Shown piece after piece: positions 1 through 9,271 of a stretch of 64,000 bases of DNA (positions are counted from its first letter, which is position 1; every line of letters starts with the position of its first letter). Location of the stretch: NCBI GenBank assembly GCA_965277025.1, contig OZ255706.1:1488001-1552000 (forward strand), written 5' to 3'. The notes beneath the pieces were generated by a model. That model did no database searches and had not been told where the DNA came from. It saw nothing but the letters and a program-made list of their open reading frames with translations. The position numbers and the translations under genes were made by a program. Origin of the DNA: Methylomarinum sp965277025 (GTDB lineage Bacteria; Pseudomonadota; Gammaproteobacteria; Methylococcales; Methylomonadaceae).

Positions 1-782
1 CCACATGGGGGAAATCGAGATAGGCATTGAGCGCAACGGTGGTGCGAAGGGTGCGCTGCTCGATCCGACCGTGTCCCTTGTCCACCGTGGTGTGCTCAGG
101 GGGGAATGGATTCCCGGTCGAAAGCCTTGAGATCGTTGGCCAGGGTTTTCTGGTTGTCCTTGACCGTGAACAGGTAGTGCGCGCCCTTTTCCTCGACCAG
201 GAAGCGGGCGGTCTCGCGTTGGGTGTGGAGCGCATCGGCGGTGACCACACGCCCCTCGATGGAGAGGGGATCGAGCAGCTCCCGCAGGGCCGGGATCTCA
301 TTACTCTTGGTCTCGACCGCGCGCTGTGCCAGGACGGTGCCCTGCCGAGGGAACAGGGCGGCGAGCAGGTGCGTCTGGCGGCCATCGCCCCGGCGAGCGC
401 CCTTGAGGGTCTTGCCGTCGATGGCCAGGGGTTCGTCGGCCGGTGCGCTGGCCTGGACCCAGGCGGAAAAGGCCTGCTCCAGCGCCACCGGATCCACCTG
501 CTGGAGCACGCGGCGGAAGGTGGGCTCGGAGGGGGCCACGAAGCGTTGCTGTCTGCGATCGAAATAGGCCTGCAGGCGCTTGAGCTGCGTCTGGGTCAGG
601 CGGGCGGCGTACTCACTGATGGCCAGATAGCCCCGGGCGCCGGCCAGGGTGGCCGCCAGGGCGATGGTCAGCACCGTCGGCAGGGGGTGCAGCTGACGGC
701 GTCCACCGCGGGGTTCGGGTAAGCGGCCCAGCTGTTCGCGCAACCGGGCCATCTCCAGGTCGCTCAGATTGATCTTCTGCAT
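1..782 (-). pseudogene. ISAs1-family transposase, partial and frameshifted
   Basis: The product resembles ISAs1-family DDE transposases: an N-terminal segment (LREQLGRLPEPRGGRR, then a hydrophobic stretch) is followed by the catalytic core with AIDGKTLKGARR, a typical first-Asp motif of the family, and VVTADALHTQRET. The likely start is the ATG at 782 (MQKINLSDLEM); an upstream in-frame ATG at 860 adds 26 residues without support. At 98-96 the frame stops after a C6 run (G6 on the plus strand). Removing one C restores the frame into EHTTVDKGHGRIEQR, which is the normal continuation and runs off the window at base 1. The gene is therefore frameshifted and cut by the window edge. Its base composition is much richer in GC than the neighbouring core genes. 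Confidence 0.8.
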
Positions 783-845
783 CGGGGTGCTCCAATCGGG
801 ATGAGGGATCGGGTGGCGCAGCCAGTGGCGCACCCGCTCATGGCG

Positions 846-895
846 CTGTATCGGTCGCACGATGACATCGGACAGCGGTAGGGATCATGGTAAAT
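846..895 (+). repeat. 50-bp repeat at the head of the ISAs1-like element (copy 1)
   Basis: This 50-bp stretch recurs at 23993-24042 in the same orientation with three mismatches. Here it lies just upstream of an ISAs1-like transposase start on the minus strand, so it may be the terminal region of that element. It contains GGGATCATGGTAAAT. Bases 896-1004 beyond it hold nothing I recognise. Confidence 0.65.
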
Positions 896-1004
896 CCACT
901 TCGATCATGGTGATTGAATTCAAGCATGATCTGAGGTGAACGTCCAGCAATTATCCAATAGTGCAGGTTTGTCAGTGGGTTAGCGGATTAGATGACGTGG
1001 CCCT

Positions 1005-1540
1005 GCCCGTGCCTGGGAGCAGGATGGACAGCAGTGGGCCAAAGAAATGGAAACCCGGTTAAAAAAGATCAATCAGGTCGTCGATGATGCAGGGGGGAAG
1101 CTTGAAGCAAGAAAAGCGGCCTGTTATCGACGACGATATCGAGATTTATTAGAGAAAGCACAAATTGAATGTCCGCCACCAACCCCGTTGCCCGGTAAAC
1201 CCAAACGTGGGCGCCTCAAGCGCAGTAAATCCAGAAACTTACTGGAACGGCTGATCAATTACCAGGATGATGTCTTACGCTTTATGAGAGAAATAGATGT
1301 GCCATTTACTAATAATCCCGGTGAGAATGATATCCGCATGACCAAGGTGCAGCAAAAAATATCGGGGTGTTTCAGGAGTGAGCAGGGTGCCATCACCTTC
1401 TGCCGTATTCGGGGATATCTATCCACTTGTCGTAAACATCATGTCAGTGCTTCTGAAGCGTTGGTACTGGTATTTAAGGGGAAATTACCGGAATTTACTC
1501 AGTGACCTGATGCTTTTGGTAAAATACGCTGAGTAGTTAC
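1005..1540 (+). mobile_element. IS66-like element, 3' fragment (copy 1)
   Basis: Identity to the near-complete IS66-like copy at 34937-36636 begins near 1005 and runs to the terminal repeat ending GAGTAGTTAC at 1540. The first two thirds of the element are absent. The left junction is not at a terminus, so this is a deletion remnant rather than a clean insertion. Confidence 0.85.
1047..1505 (+). pseudogene. IS66-family transposase, C-terminal fragment
   Basis: The fragment encodes the C-terminal part of an IS66 TnpC-type DDE transposase. It includes the NNPGENDIRM motif that carries the catalytic Glu region in IS66 proteins and the segment CFRSEQGAITFCRIRGYLSTCRKH. The first ATG in frame is at 1047, but homology to the other copies starts earlier, near 1008 (RAWEQDGQQWAKE), so that ATG is not a true gene start. 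Unlike the copy at 35197, this fragment keeps the normal end (SASEALVLVFKGKLPEFTQ). It lacks the N-terminal and first catalytic regions and cannot be active. Confidence 0.85.
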
Positions 1541-1608
1541 TTTATTTCTATAATTTCGTAAAATAGAAAGCTATATGGCCAAAATGTTGGCTGACTGGTT
1601 TAGTTTTT

Positions 1609-1642
1609 AAAACGGGATTGGCCTTACAGCCTATCCCGTTTT
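1609..1642 (+). terminator. Strong hairpin upstream of carA
   Basis: A 10-bp perfect stem (AAAACGGGAT / ATCCCGTTTT) encloses a T/T mismatch, a further GGC/GCC pairing and a six-base loop. It ends 22 bases before the probable carA start and is followed by a short T stretch. It could terminate transcription leaving the upstream IS66 fragment, or act in the carA leader. The sequence alone does not decide. Confidence 0.6.
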
Positions 1643-1664
1643 GTACATAATAAGGTGATTGATC

Positions 1665-2795
1665 TTGAATAAACCTGCGTTGCTGGTACTGGAAGATGGA
1701 ACGGTTTTTCATGGAATTTCAATCGGTGCGGAAGGCATCTCGGTTGGGGAAGTGGTATTTAATACGTCATTAACGGGTTATCAGGAAATTCTGAGCGACC
1801 CTTCTTACGCCAGTCAGATCGTGACACTGACTTATCCACATATCGGCAATGTGGGGACTAATTCGGAAGATGATGAGTCCGATCGGGTTTATGCCAGTGG
1901 TTTGGTGATTCGTGATTTACCACTGCTCGCGAGTAACTGGCGGAGTAGACAAAGTTTACCGGAATACCTGGAGCAACAGAATGTCGTTGCGATTGCTGAT
2001 ATCGATACGCGCCAGCTTACCCGGTTATTGCGTGACAAAGGTGCGCAACGAGGCTGTATCATGACTGGTGAAGACGCCAATGAAAATGCCGCACGCAGAG
2101 AGATTGAAAAATTCCCCGGCCTGAAAGGTCTGGATCTGGCCAAAGAAGTGACAACCCGCGAAACCTACCTTTGGGATGAAGATATCTGGCGTTTAGGTGA
2201 AGGGCACCAAAAGAAAGAACATTTTGATAAACATGTTGTGGCTTATGACTTTGGTGTCAAGCGCAATATTTTGCGCTTACTGGTTAATCGAGGCTGTAAG
2301 GTCACTGTCGTTCCTGCCACTACGCCTGCTAAGGAAGTTTTGGCGATGCAGCCGGACGGTGTTTTTCTGTCCAATGGCCCGGGTGACCCTGAGCCTTGTG
2401 AATATGCAATTGAGGCGATTAAAGAAATTTTGACGGAGAAAATTCCGGTTTTTGGCATTTGTCTGGGACATCAGCTGTTGGCGTTGGCCAGTGGCGCAAA
2501 AACGGTCAAAATGAAATTCGGTCATCATGGCGCCAATCACCCTGTGCAGCAAAAATTGACCGGCAAGGTGATGATCAGCAGTCAGAATCATGGTTTTGCT
2601 GTCGATGAAGACAGTCTGCCGGAAAATGTCAAAGCGACTTATCATTCCCTTTTTGATGGCAGTCTGCAAGGCATTGAGCGCACCGATTGTCTCGCCATGA
2701 GCTTTCAAGGCCATCCCGAAGCCAGCCCCGGTCCTCACGATGTCGAATTTTTGTTCGATGAATTCATCGACATGATGAACCGTCATCAATCCTAA
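1665..2795 (+). CDS. carA: Carbamoyl-phosphate synthase small subunit
   Basis: This is the glutaminase subunit that releases ammonia from glutamine for carbamoyl phosphate synthesis, feeding arginine and pyrimidine biosynthesis; it acts in the cytosol with CarB. The N-terminal CPSase domain (GTVFHG, TSLTGYQEILSDPSY) is followed by a class I glutamine amidotransferase domain with Cys266 in GICLGHQ and His350/Glu352 in GHPEASPGPHD. The length of 376 residues is normal. I prefer the TTG at 1665, since AAGGTGA at 1652-1658 lies six bases before it; a TTG at 1659 would touch that site. carB follows after 16 bases in the usual carAB operon. The normal upstream neighbour is missing and IS66 debris lies there instead. 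Confidence 0.97.
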   Translation: MNKPALLVLEDGTVFHGISIGAEGISVGEVVFNTSLTGYQEILSDPSYASQIVTLTYPHIGNVGTNSEDDESDRVYASGLVIRDLPLLASNWRSRQSLPEYLEQQNVVAIADIDTRQLTRLLRDKGAQRGCIMTGEDANENAARREIEKFPGLKGLDLAKEVTTRETYLWDEDIWRLGEGHQKKEHFDKHVVAYDFGVKRNILRLLVNRGCKVTVVPATTPAKEVLAMQPDGVFLSNGPGDPEPCEYAIEAIKEILTEKIPVFGICLGHQLLALASGAKTVKMKFGHHGANHPVQQKLTGKVMISSQNHGFAVDEDSLPENVKATYHSLFDGSLQGIERTDCLAMSFQGHPEASPGPHDVEFLFDEFIDMMNRHQS

Positions 2796-2811
2796 CGCTT
2801 AACGGAAAAAC

Positions 2812-5800
2812 ATGCCAAAAAGAACCGATATAAAATCCATTTTGTTGTTGGGCGCAGGCCCTATCGTCATCGGCCAGGCCTGTGAGTTTGACTACTCAGG
2901 GACGCAAGCTTGCAAGGCGTTGCGGGAAGAAGGCTATCGAGTGATTCTGGTCAACTCCAATCCAGCCACCATCATGACCGACCCGGATATGGCCGATGCT
3001 ATCTATATTGAACCGATAGACTGGCAGACGGTGGAAAAAATTATCGCTAAAGAACGGCCAGATGCTATTTTGCCTACGATGGGCGGGCAAACCGCGCTCA
3101 ATTGCGCGCTGGACCTGGATGCGCAAGGCGTGTTGGAAAAATACCAGGTAGAAATGATTGGCGCCAGCAAAGAAGCTATTCATATGGCGGAAGATCGTGA
3201 TTTATTCAATCAAGCCATGCGCCGTATCGGTTTTGAGGTGCCACAATCTGAAACCGCGCACAATATGGAAGAAGCCTTCGCGGCGCAGGAAAAAGTCGGT
3301 TATCCAACGATTATTCGCCCCTCTTTTACCATGGGCGGCAGTGGTGGCGGTATTGCCTATAACAAGGAAGAGTTTGTCGAAATCTGTGAGCGCGGCCTGG
3401 AGCTTTCACCAACCAATGAGTTACTGATTGAAGAATCGGTATTAGGCTGGAAAGAATACGAAATGGAGGTGGTGCGCGATTCCAAGGATAACTGCATCAT
3501 TATATGTTCGATCGAAAACTTCGACCCAATGGGCGTGCACACTGGCGATTCGATCACTGTGGCGCCGGCACAAACTCTGACCGATAAGGAATATCAGATT
3601 TTGCGTAATGTTTCACTGGCTGTATTGCGTGAAATCGGCGTGGATACCGGTGGATCCAATGTTCAGGTGGCGATCAATCCGGACAATGGTCGGCTGGTGG
3701 TTATTGAAATGAATCCACGCGTGTCGCGTTCATCGGCGCTGGCTTCCAAAGCGACCGGTTTTCCGATCGCCAAGGTGGCTGCTAAACTAGCGGTAGGTTA
3801 CACGCTGGATGAACTGCGTAATGAAATTACCGGTGGCGCAACACCGGCATCATTCGAGCCGAGCATCGATTATGTCGTCACCAAGGTGCCACGTTTTACC
3901 TTTGAAAAATTTCCGCAGGCCGATGATCGCCTGACCACACAAATGAAATCGGTTGGCGAAGTGATGGCAATTGGCCGGACTTTTCAGGAATCCTTGCAAA
4001 AGGCCTTGCGCGGGCTGGAAGTCGGTGTCGATGGCTTGGATGAAATTGTTGACCTGCAGGAAGATCATGTCCAGGAAACCATTCAACGTGAGTTACGTCA
4101 TCCGGGGCCTCATCGTTTGTGGTATCTGGCCGACGCTTTTCGTAGCGGTCTGAGTTTTGACGAGATCCATGAGGCCAGCAAAATCGATCCCTGGTTTCTG
4201 GCTCAGGTGCAGGATCTGGTGGCCACCGAGAAAACCCTGGCGACCAAGACGTTAGCAACCTTGTCTGCAGAGGAATTGTTCAGATTGAAGCGCAAGGGTT
4301 TTTCCGATGCACGGCTGGCAAAACTTCTGAACACCAAAGAATCTGACGTCAGAAATGTGCGCCACAAACATAATATCAGGCCGGTTTATAAACGTATCGA
4401 TTCTTGTGCTGCAGAGTTTTCCTCCGATACCGCCTATCTGTATTCGACTTATGAAATGGAATGTGAGGCTCGCCCAACCGACAAAGAAAAAATCATTATT
4501 CTAGGTGGCGGTCCCAACAGAATCGGGCAAGGTATCGAATTTGATTATTGTTGTGTCCATGCGGCGTTGGCGCTGCGGGAGGATGGCTATGAAACCATCA
4601 TGATCAACTGTAACCCTGAAACGGTTTCTACTGATTTTGATACGTCCGACCGGCTCTATTTTGAGCCATTGACGCTGGAAGATGTGCTGGAAATTATCAG
4701 TCTTGAAAAACCCAAAGGCGTGATCGTTCAATATGGGGGGCAAACGCCGCTGAAACTGGCGCGCGCACTGGAAGCTGCCGGTGCGCCGATTATCGGCACG
4801 TCACCTGATTCCATCGATCTGGCCGAAGATCGGGAACGTTTTCAGAAATTATTGGATCGGTTGGGGTTAAAGCAGCCGCCTAATGCGACTGCTCGTTCGG
4901 TAGAACAAGCTATCAATGCTGCCAAAGAGTTGGGTTACCCTTTGGTAGTCAGGCCGTCCTATGTTTTAGGTGGCCGGGCGATGGAAATCGTCATCAACGA
5001 GGAAGGTTTGCAGCGTTATATGAAAGAAGCCGTTACGGTATCCAATGATTCACCGGTATTGCTGGATCGCTTCCTCGATGATGCGGTGGAAATGGATGTT
5101 GATGCGATTTATGATGGTGAAACCGTGTTGATAGGCGGTTTGATGGAACATATCGAGCAGGCAGGTGTCCATTCCGGGGACTCGGCTTGTTCCATTCCGC
5201 CGTATGATTTGGCCGAACATCTTCAAGATCAATTGCGTGAGCAGGTAGGGCGCATGGCGGAAGCCTTGGGCGTTAGAGGCTTGATGAACACTCAGTTCGC
5301 CATACAAGGAGAGACAGTCTATGTGCTGGAGGTCAATCCTCGAGCATCGAGAACGGCTCCTTTTGTTTCCAAGGCGACAGGTTACCCATTGGCTAAAATT
5401 GCCGCCCGGGTTATGGCGGGAATCAGCTTGAAAGAACAAGGTGTTACCAAAGAGCGAATCCCTTCTTATTACTCGGTGAAAGAAGCGGTATTCCCTTTTG
5501 TAAAATTCCCAGGTGTCGACCCGCTATTGGGGCCGGAAATGAAATCAACCGGTGAAGTCATGGGGGTTGGTAAAACATTTGGTGAAGCCTTTGCCAAGTC
5601 ACAACGGGCGGCGAGTATCGATTTAAGTCATAGCGGTAAAGTGTTGATGAGTATTCGTGAACGCGACAAGCCTAAAGCGGCTGAGATTGCGAAAATGCTG
5701 ATCGATAAAAATTATCAGATCGTCGCGACCAAAGGCACGGCTAAGGTACTAAAGGAAGCGGGTATCGACTGTGAAGTGGTTTTTAAAGTGAACGAAGGAC

Positions 5801-6027
5801 GGCCCAATACGGTCGATATGATCAAAAATGACCAGATTCAGTTGATCGTCAATACCACCGAGGGTTTGAAATCCATTACTGACTCGTTCACCATGCGTAG
5901 AGAAGCGTTGCAGCATCGTGTGACTTATTACACCACTATGGCGGGTGCACGGGCTGCTTGTTTTGCGCTAGGTGAATTGGACGCCGGTGATGTCAATCAG
6001 CTACAGGCGCTGCACGAACAATTCTAA
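2812..6027 (+). CDS. carB: Carbamoyl-phosphate synthase large subunit
   Basis: This is the synthetase subunit that makes carbamoyl phosphate from bicarbonate, ammonia and two ATP. At 1071 residues it has the usual length. The two ATP-grasp halves are both visible: half 1 has LLLGAGPIVIGQACEFDYSG, PSFTMGGSGGG and EMNPRVSRSSALASKATG; half 2 has ILGGGPNRIGQGIEFDYCC, PSYVLGGRAMEIV and EVNPRASRTAPFVSKATG. The C-terminal MGS-like allosteric domain starts near residue 935 (VLMSIRERDKPKAAEIAKML). The ATG at 2812 has a weak GGAAAA-type ribosome site. No lesion was seen. In many relatives greA follows carB directly; here an IS630 copy and a small repeat element separate them. Confidence 0.98.
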   Translation: MPKRTDIKSILLLGAGPIVIGQACEFDYSGTQACKALREEGYRVILVNSNPATIMTDPDMADAIYIEPIDWQTVEKIIAKERPDAILPTMGGQTALNCALDLDAQGVLEKYQVEMIGASKEAIHMAEDRDLFNQAMRRIGFEVPQSETAHNMEEAFAAQEKVGYPTIIRPSFTMGGSGGGIAYNKEEFVEICERGLELSPTNELLIEESVLGWKEYEMEVVRDSKDNCIIICSIENFDPMGVHTGDSITVAPAQTLTDKEYQILRNVSLAVLREIGVDTGGSNVQVAINPDNGRLVVIEMNPRVSRSSALASKATGFPIAKVAAKLAVGYTLDELRNEITGGATPASFEPSIDYVVTKVPRFTFEKFPQADDRLTTQMKSVGEVMAIGRTFQESLQKALRGLEVGVDGLDEIVDLQEDHVQETIQRELRHPGPHRLWYLADAFRSGLSFDEIHEASKIDPWFLAQVQDLVATEKTLATKTLATLSAEELFRLKRKGFSDARLAKLLNTKESDVRNVRHKHNIRPVYKRIDSCAAEFSSDTAYLYSTYEMECEARPTDKEKIIILGGGPNRIGQGIEFDYCCVHAALALREDGYETIMINCNPETVSTDFDTSDRLYFEPLTLEDVLEIISLEKPKGVIVQYGGQTPLKLARALEAAGAPIIGTSPDSIDLAEDRERFQKLLDRLGLKQPPNATARSVEQAINAAKELGYPLVVRPSYVLGGRAMEIVINEEGLQRYMKEAVTVSNDSPVLLDRFLDDAVEMDVDAIYDGETVLIGGLMEHIEQAGVHSGDSACSIPPYDLAEHLQDQLREQVGRMAEALGVRGLMNTQFAIQGETVYVLEVNPRASRTAPFVSKATGYPLAKIAARVMAGISLKEQGVTKERIPSYYSVKEAVFPFVKFPGVDPLLGPEMKSTGEVMGVGKTFGEAFAKSQRAASIDLSHSGKVLMSIRERDKPKAAEIAKMLIDKNYQIVATKGTAKVLKEAGIDCEVVFKVNEGRPNTVDMIKNDQIQLIVNTTEGLKSITDSFTMRREALQHRVTYYTTMAGARAACFALGELDAGDVNQLQALHEQF

Positions 6028-6220
6028 GCTAAAATAGATTGAAGATGGCTGGGTAGCTTGTAGTAAACATACAAAAATGTCTGCATTGAGATGGGTTTCG
6101 GCTGTCGCCTCTACCCATCCCACGACACCTAGTGCACATAAGCGAAAACACCAATGCTATTTATGAGGAATATATTGTAATATGCTGAATAATACTATAT
6201 TAAATTCAGCAGGTGATATC

Positions 6221-6721
6221 ATGCCACGTCTAACAGCAGCCCCAATCAGTTTAACAGAAGAACAACGCACGTTATTGCAAGGCACAGTGCGTAAACATAC
6301 AAGTCCTCAGAATTTGGTGACACGTTGCCGTATTATATTGTTGGCAGATGAGGGCATCAGTGTACATGAAACCATGCGCCAGTTAAAAATTGGACGGACA
6401 ACTGTTCAAAATTGGCGAAAACGCCGGTTACAGAACAGTGAGCAAGAAAACCCTTTAGCCCGGCTTCAAGATGCACCGCGAAGCGGTGCGCCTGCTATCT
6501 ATACGGCGGAGCAAATTTGCAGCATTATCGCGATAGCCTGCGAACGCCCAGAGGATAGTCAACGCCCGATCACTCATTGGACGCAACAAGAAATAGCCGA
6601 TGAAGCGATAAAACGGGGCATTGTTGATTATATTTCACAACGCTCTGTTGGGCGCTTTTTAAAAAGAAGCGGACCTGCAACCCCACCGGATGAAAGGCTG
6701 GTTGACGGCAAAAAAAGATGA
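6221..6721 (+). CDS. IS630-family transposase, N-terminal ORF (orfA), copy 1
   Basis: This ORF encodes the helix-turn-helix DNA-binding part of an IS630-type transposase (RCRIILLADEG, TVQNWRKRRL, RSVGRFLKRSG). An in-frame ATG at 6182 exists, but MPRLTAAPIS at 6221 is the more likely start. The frame should continue from GRFLK into EADLQPHR; instead, at a T5A5 run near 6655-6666 the reading frame needs a +1 shift to enter the downstream ORF. Copy 2 has exactly the same arrangement, so this may be programmed recoding rather than decay. Confidence 0.8.
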   Translation: MPRLTAAPISLTEEQRTLLQGTVRKHTSPQNLVTRCRIILLADEGISVHETMRQLKIGRTTVQNWRKRRLQNSEQENPLARLQDAPRSGAPAIYTAEQICSIIAIACERPEDSQRPITHWTQQEIADEAIKRGIVDYISQRSVGRFLKRSGPATPPDERLVDGKKR

Positions 6722-7418
6722 ATACTTCGACGAGAGGTGTCAAGATGTTTGCGAAACCTACCAACGGGCTTTGGAGCGGGAAGAGCAAGGCATCAAAACG
6801 ATTTCGATTGATGAAATGACAGGGATTCAGGCTTTAGAGCGAGCAGCGCAGACATTGCCGATGAAGAAAGGAAAAGTTGAACGACAAGAATTTGAATATA
6901 TTCGACATGGTACCCAGACCTTGATTGCAGGTTTTGATGTGGCCACGGGTGAAGTAATGGGAAGTATAGGAGAAACTCGAACAGAGCAAGATTTTGCCGA
7001 GTTTTTGAACCTGCTTTTTCATCAACAACCCAAACAAACCCATTGGCATTTAGTCATGGATAATCTCAATACACATTGTTCAGAATCGGTGGTTCGATTA
7101 ATTGCCGAAAAAATTTCGTATTCAGGAGAATCATGGGTTAAAGGAAAAGAGGGTATTTTGAAATCAATGGAAAGTCGTACTGCTTTTTTGACTAACCCAA
7201 ACCATCCGGTTGTTTTTCATTTTACCCCTAAGCATTGTTCATGGCTTAATCAGATAGAGATCTGGTTTTCTATTTTAATGCGTAAAGTAATCCGGCGCGG
7301 CAACTTTAAATCTAAAGAGGATTTAAACAAAAAAATAGCGGATTTCATAAAATATTTCAATGAAACCATGGCTAAGCCTTTTCGTTGGACGTATCAGGCT
7401 AAGCCACTTACTCAATAG
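6690..7418 (+). CDS. IS630-family transposase, catalytic ORF (orfB), copy 1
   Basis: This ORF encodes the DDE catalytic domain: the first Asp in ISIDEMTGIQ, the second in HLVMDNLNTH, and the Glu in NQIEIWFSIL, followed by the typical KPFRWTY end. It overlaps orfA by 32 bases. Translation upstream of the ATG in this frame (EADLQPHRMKGWL) also matches the family, which shows that the protein normally continues from orfA by a frameshift. It differs from copy 2 by about eight residues. Confidence 0.85.
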   Translation: MKGWLTAKKDEYFDERCQDVCETYQRALEREEQGIKTISIDEMTGIQALERAAQTLPMKKGKVERQEFEYIRHGTQTLIAGFDVATGEVMGSIGETRTEQDFAEFLNLLFHQQPKQTHWHLVMDNLNTHCSESVVRLIAEKISYSGESWVKGKEGILKSMESRTAFLTNPNHPVVFHFTPKHCSWLNQIEIWFSILMRKVIRRGNFKSKEDLNKKIADFIKYFNETMAKPFRWTYQAKPLTQ

Positions 7419-7445
7419 AGTGAGAACTTGCGCTTGTTTGCGCTA

Positions 7446-7597
7446 GGGAAACGCTGAACAAATCATCCATGATTTGTCAGCGCCCGCAAAACGGAAATGC
7501 GATTTCCGCTTTGCTTACAAAATCAATAGCTTGCAGCTATCGATTTTGACGACACATCCCTGTGTCTCGGGAAGCACTGATTTAATCAGCGCTTCCC
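7446..7597 (+). repeat. TA-flanked palindromic element (MITE-like), copy 1
   Basis: The 152-bp element has inverted ends (GGGAAACGCTGAACAAATCA and TGATTTAATCAGCGCTTCCC), lies between TA dinucleotides, and contains internal hairpins including GACACA-TCCC-TGTGTC. A related 151-bp element lies at 32210-32360. A partial end (AAGGAAACGCTGATTAAA) occurs at 7625-7642. No coding capacity is seen. The rest of 7598-7725 up to greA has no recognisable gene. Confidence 0.75.
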
Positions 7598-7725
7598 TAG
7601 TCATATATTATCGTTTGTGACTTTAAGGAAACGCTGATTAAAACCCCCCCTTATTTGTCATAGAAATTTAAAAAACACCGCATTCACCAGGATGGCGGTA
7701 AGATGCTAAGATGGAGTAGTTGTCA

Positions 7726-8202
7726 ATGCAAAAAGTACCTTTAACCGTTCAAGGCGCAAACAAACTGCGTGAAGAACTGGAAGAATTGAAAACAGTTGTC
7801 AGACCCCGCATTATTGCGGCGATTGCTGAAGCACGTGAACATGGTGATTTGAAAGAAAACGCCGAATATCATGCGGCTCGGGAACAACAAAGTTTCGCTG
7901 AGGGGCGTATCGCCGAAATTGAAGGGAAACTGTCTAACGCCAATATCATCGATGTCACCAAGATGGATGCCAAGGGCAAAGTGATTTTTGGCGCAACGGT
8001 GACGATTGAAGATTTGGACACAGAAGAAACTGTGACCTATCAGATAGTTGGTGAAGACGAGGCCGATATCAAAAAAGGCCGGATTTCTGTCGGCTCTCCC
8101 ATCGCCAGGGCGCTGATTGGCAAGGAAGTTGAAGATATCGCCACCGTCAAGGCGCCTGGTGGCGAAAAAGAATACGGAATTATCAAAATTGAATACATCT
8201 GA
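7726..8202 (+). CDS. greA: Transcription elongation factor GreA
   Basis: GreA rescues backtracked RNA polymerase by stimulating transcript cleavage through the secondary channel. The 158-residue length is exact for the family. The N-terminal coiled coil carries the acidic tip region (HGDLKENAEYHAAREQQSF), and the C-terminal FKBP-like domain ends in SVGSPIARALIGKEVEDIATVKAPGGEKEYGIIKIEYI. The ATG at 7726 lies nine bases after GGAG at 7713-7716; an upstream TTG at 7720 is less well placed. yhbY follows convergently on the other strand. Confidence 0.97.
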   Translation: MQKVPLTVQGANKLREELEELKTVVRPRIIAAIAEAREHGDLKENAEYHAAREQQSFAEGRIAEIEGKLSNANIIDVTKMDAKGKVIFGATVTIEDLDTEETVTYQIVGEDEADIKKGRISVGSPIARALIGKEVEDIATVKAPGGEKEYGIIKIEYI

Positions 8203-8252
8203 TTACCGTATAGACAGTTAATGACAGGTCTGTACGGCAATCTACAGAGGGT

Positions 8253-8552
8253 TTATTTATCCGGACTTTTTCGATAAATGATGACGATCTGTCCAATATG
8301 CTGAATTGGTTCGGCATTTAATTTTTGGCATAGTTGTTCACAGATTTGCTGACGCTCTTCTTTTTCTGCCCGAATTTTAACCTTGATCAATTCGTGAGCA
8401 TTCAAGGTCAAGTCGGTTTCGTTAAGAACAGCTTCGGTTAAACCGTGCTGGCCTATAGTGATAACCGGTTTTAAGGAATGGGCTTGGGATTTAAGTTTCT
8501 TTTTTTGAGCAGGGTTCACCGAAGATCCTTTTTGATTGGTCATGCTATGCAT
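8253..8552 (-). CDS. yhbY: YhbY/CRM-domain ribosome-associated RNA-binding protein
   Basis: This small protein of the CRM (YhbY) family is associated with pre-50S ribosomal subunits in relatives. The conserved start of the domain (LKSQAHSLKPVITIGQHGLTEAV), the GxxG-like segment and the end (IGQIVIIYRKS) are present. Two starts are possible, ATG at 8552 (MHSMTNQ) and ATG at 8543 (MTNQKG); neither has a strong ribosome site. It is divergent from rlmE, an arrangement conserved in Gammaproteobacteria. Confidence 0.93.
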   Translation of the reverse strand: MHSMTNQKGSSVNPAQKKKLKSQAHSLKPVITIGQHGLTEAVLNETDLTLNAHELIKVKIRAEKEERQQICEQLCQKLNAEPIQHIGQIVIIYRKSPDK

Positions 8553-8591
8553 GATATGAGCTAAAGCGACAATTTTACACTACCTGAGGAT

Positions 8592-9215
8592 ATGGCGAGA
8601 AGCAAAAGTAGCAACCAATGGATGCAAGAGCATTTTCAGGATGAATATGTCAAAAAAGCACAGGCTATGGGGCTGCGTTCCCGTGCTGTATTTAAATTAA
8701 TGGAAATTCAGGAAAAAGACAAAATTATCCGGCCGGATATGAATGTCATTGATTTAGGGGCTGCCCCAGGTGGTTGGTCGGAATATGTCAGAAAGATTGT
8801 CAGCAATAAATATAAAGTGATTAGTCTGGATTTGTTAGCTATCGAACCGATCGATGGTGTTGACTTTATTCAGGGTGATTTCCGGGAAGATGCTGTTTTG
8901 GATCAATTGTACCAGGTGCTGGATGGCGAGCCGGTACACTTGTTGTTATCGGATATGGCGCCCAATATCAGTGGTAACAAAGCCATTGATCAACCGCGGG
9001 CTATATATCTGGGTGAGTTGGCATTGGATACAGCTAATACGGTGCTGGCGCAAGGTGGTGTTTTCTTGATCAAAATGTTTCAGGGCGCAGGTTTTGATGA
9101 ATTTCATCGCCAGGTGAGGGCCATGTTTTCCTCGGTGGTGATACGCAAACCCAAAGCGTCCCGTGCTCGCAGTAACGAAGTCTATATTCTGGGCAAAGGG
9201 TTCAAGAAAAAATAA
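8592..9215 (+). CDS. rlmE: 23S rRNA (uridine-2552-2'-O)-methyltransferase RlmE (FtsJ)
   Basis: The enzyme methylates U2552 of 23S rRNA in the 50S subunit using SAM. The SAM-binding motif VIDLGAAPGGWSEYV is followed by the K-D-K-E catalytic set (Lys in RAVFKLMEIQ, Asp in LLSDMAPNISG, Lys in FLIKMFQGAG, Glu in RSNEVYILG). The 207-residue length is typical. The start is the ATG at 8592 after CTGAGGAT. ftsH follows after 56 bases, probably in one operon as in other Gammaproteobacteria. Confidence 0.97.
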   Translation: MARSKSSNQWMQEHFQDEYVKKAQAMGLRSRAVFKLMEIQEKDKIIRPDMNVIDLGAAPGGWSEYVRKIVSNKYKVISLDLLAIEPIDGVDFIQGDFREDAVLDQLYQVLDGEPVHLLLSDMAPNISGNKAIDQPRAIYLGELALDTANTVLAQGGVFLIKMFQGAGFDEFHRQVRAMFSSVVIRKPKASRARSNEVYILGKGFKKK

Positions 9216-9271
9216 CCCCGTTTATAGTATTTATTAACTATTTCAAGGCTGTTAAGCCTGGAGTGTGTGAT

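Larger units (their letters stand above)
6132..7443 (+). mobile_element. IS630-family element, copy 1
   Basis: The element is 1312 bp with inverted ends (GTGCACATAAGCG at left; CGCTTGTTTGC plus GC at right) and is flanked by TA at 6130-6131 and 7444-7445, the target duplicated by IS630/Tc1-type elements. A second copy lies at 20533-21860. It sits between carB and greA. The right TA is shared with the start of the small repeat at 7446. Confidence 0.9.

Noticed and set aside
27..722. Long plus-strand open frame at the window start
   Set aside because: It lies antisense to the ISAs1-like transposase in GC-rich DNA, where long antisense frames are common; the product has no recognisable feature.
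2277..2789. 170-codon minus-strand frame inside carA, and similar frames inside carB, rlmKL and the TonB receptors
   Set aside because: They are antisense shadows of well-conserved genes and have no independent support.
6655..6666. Canonical -1 slippery heptamer for IS630
   Set aside because: The run T5A5 tempted this reading, but the downstream catalytic frame is +1 (or -2) relative to orfA, so a standard -1 slip would enter the wrong frame.
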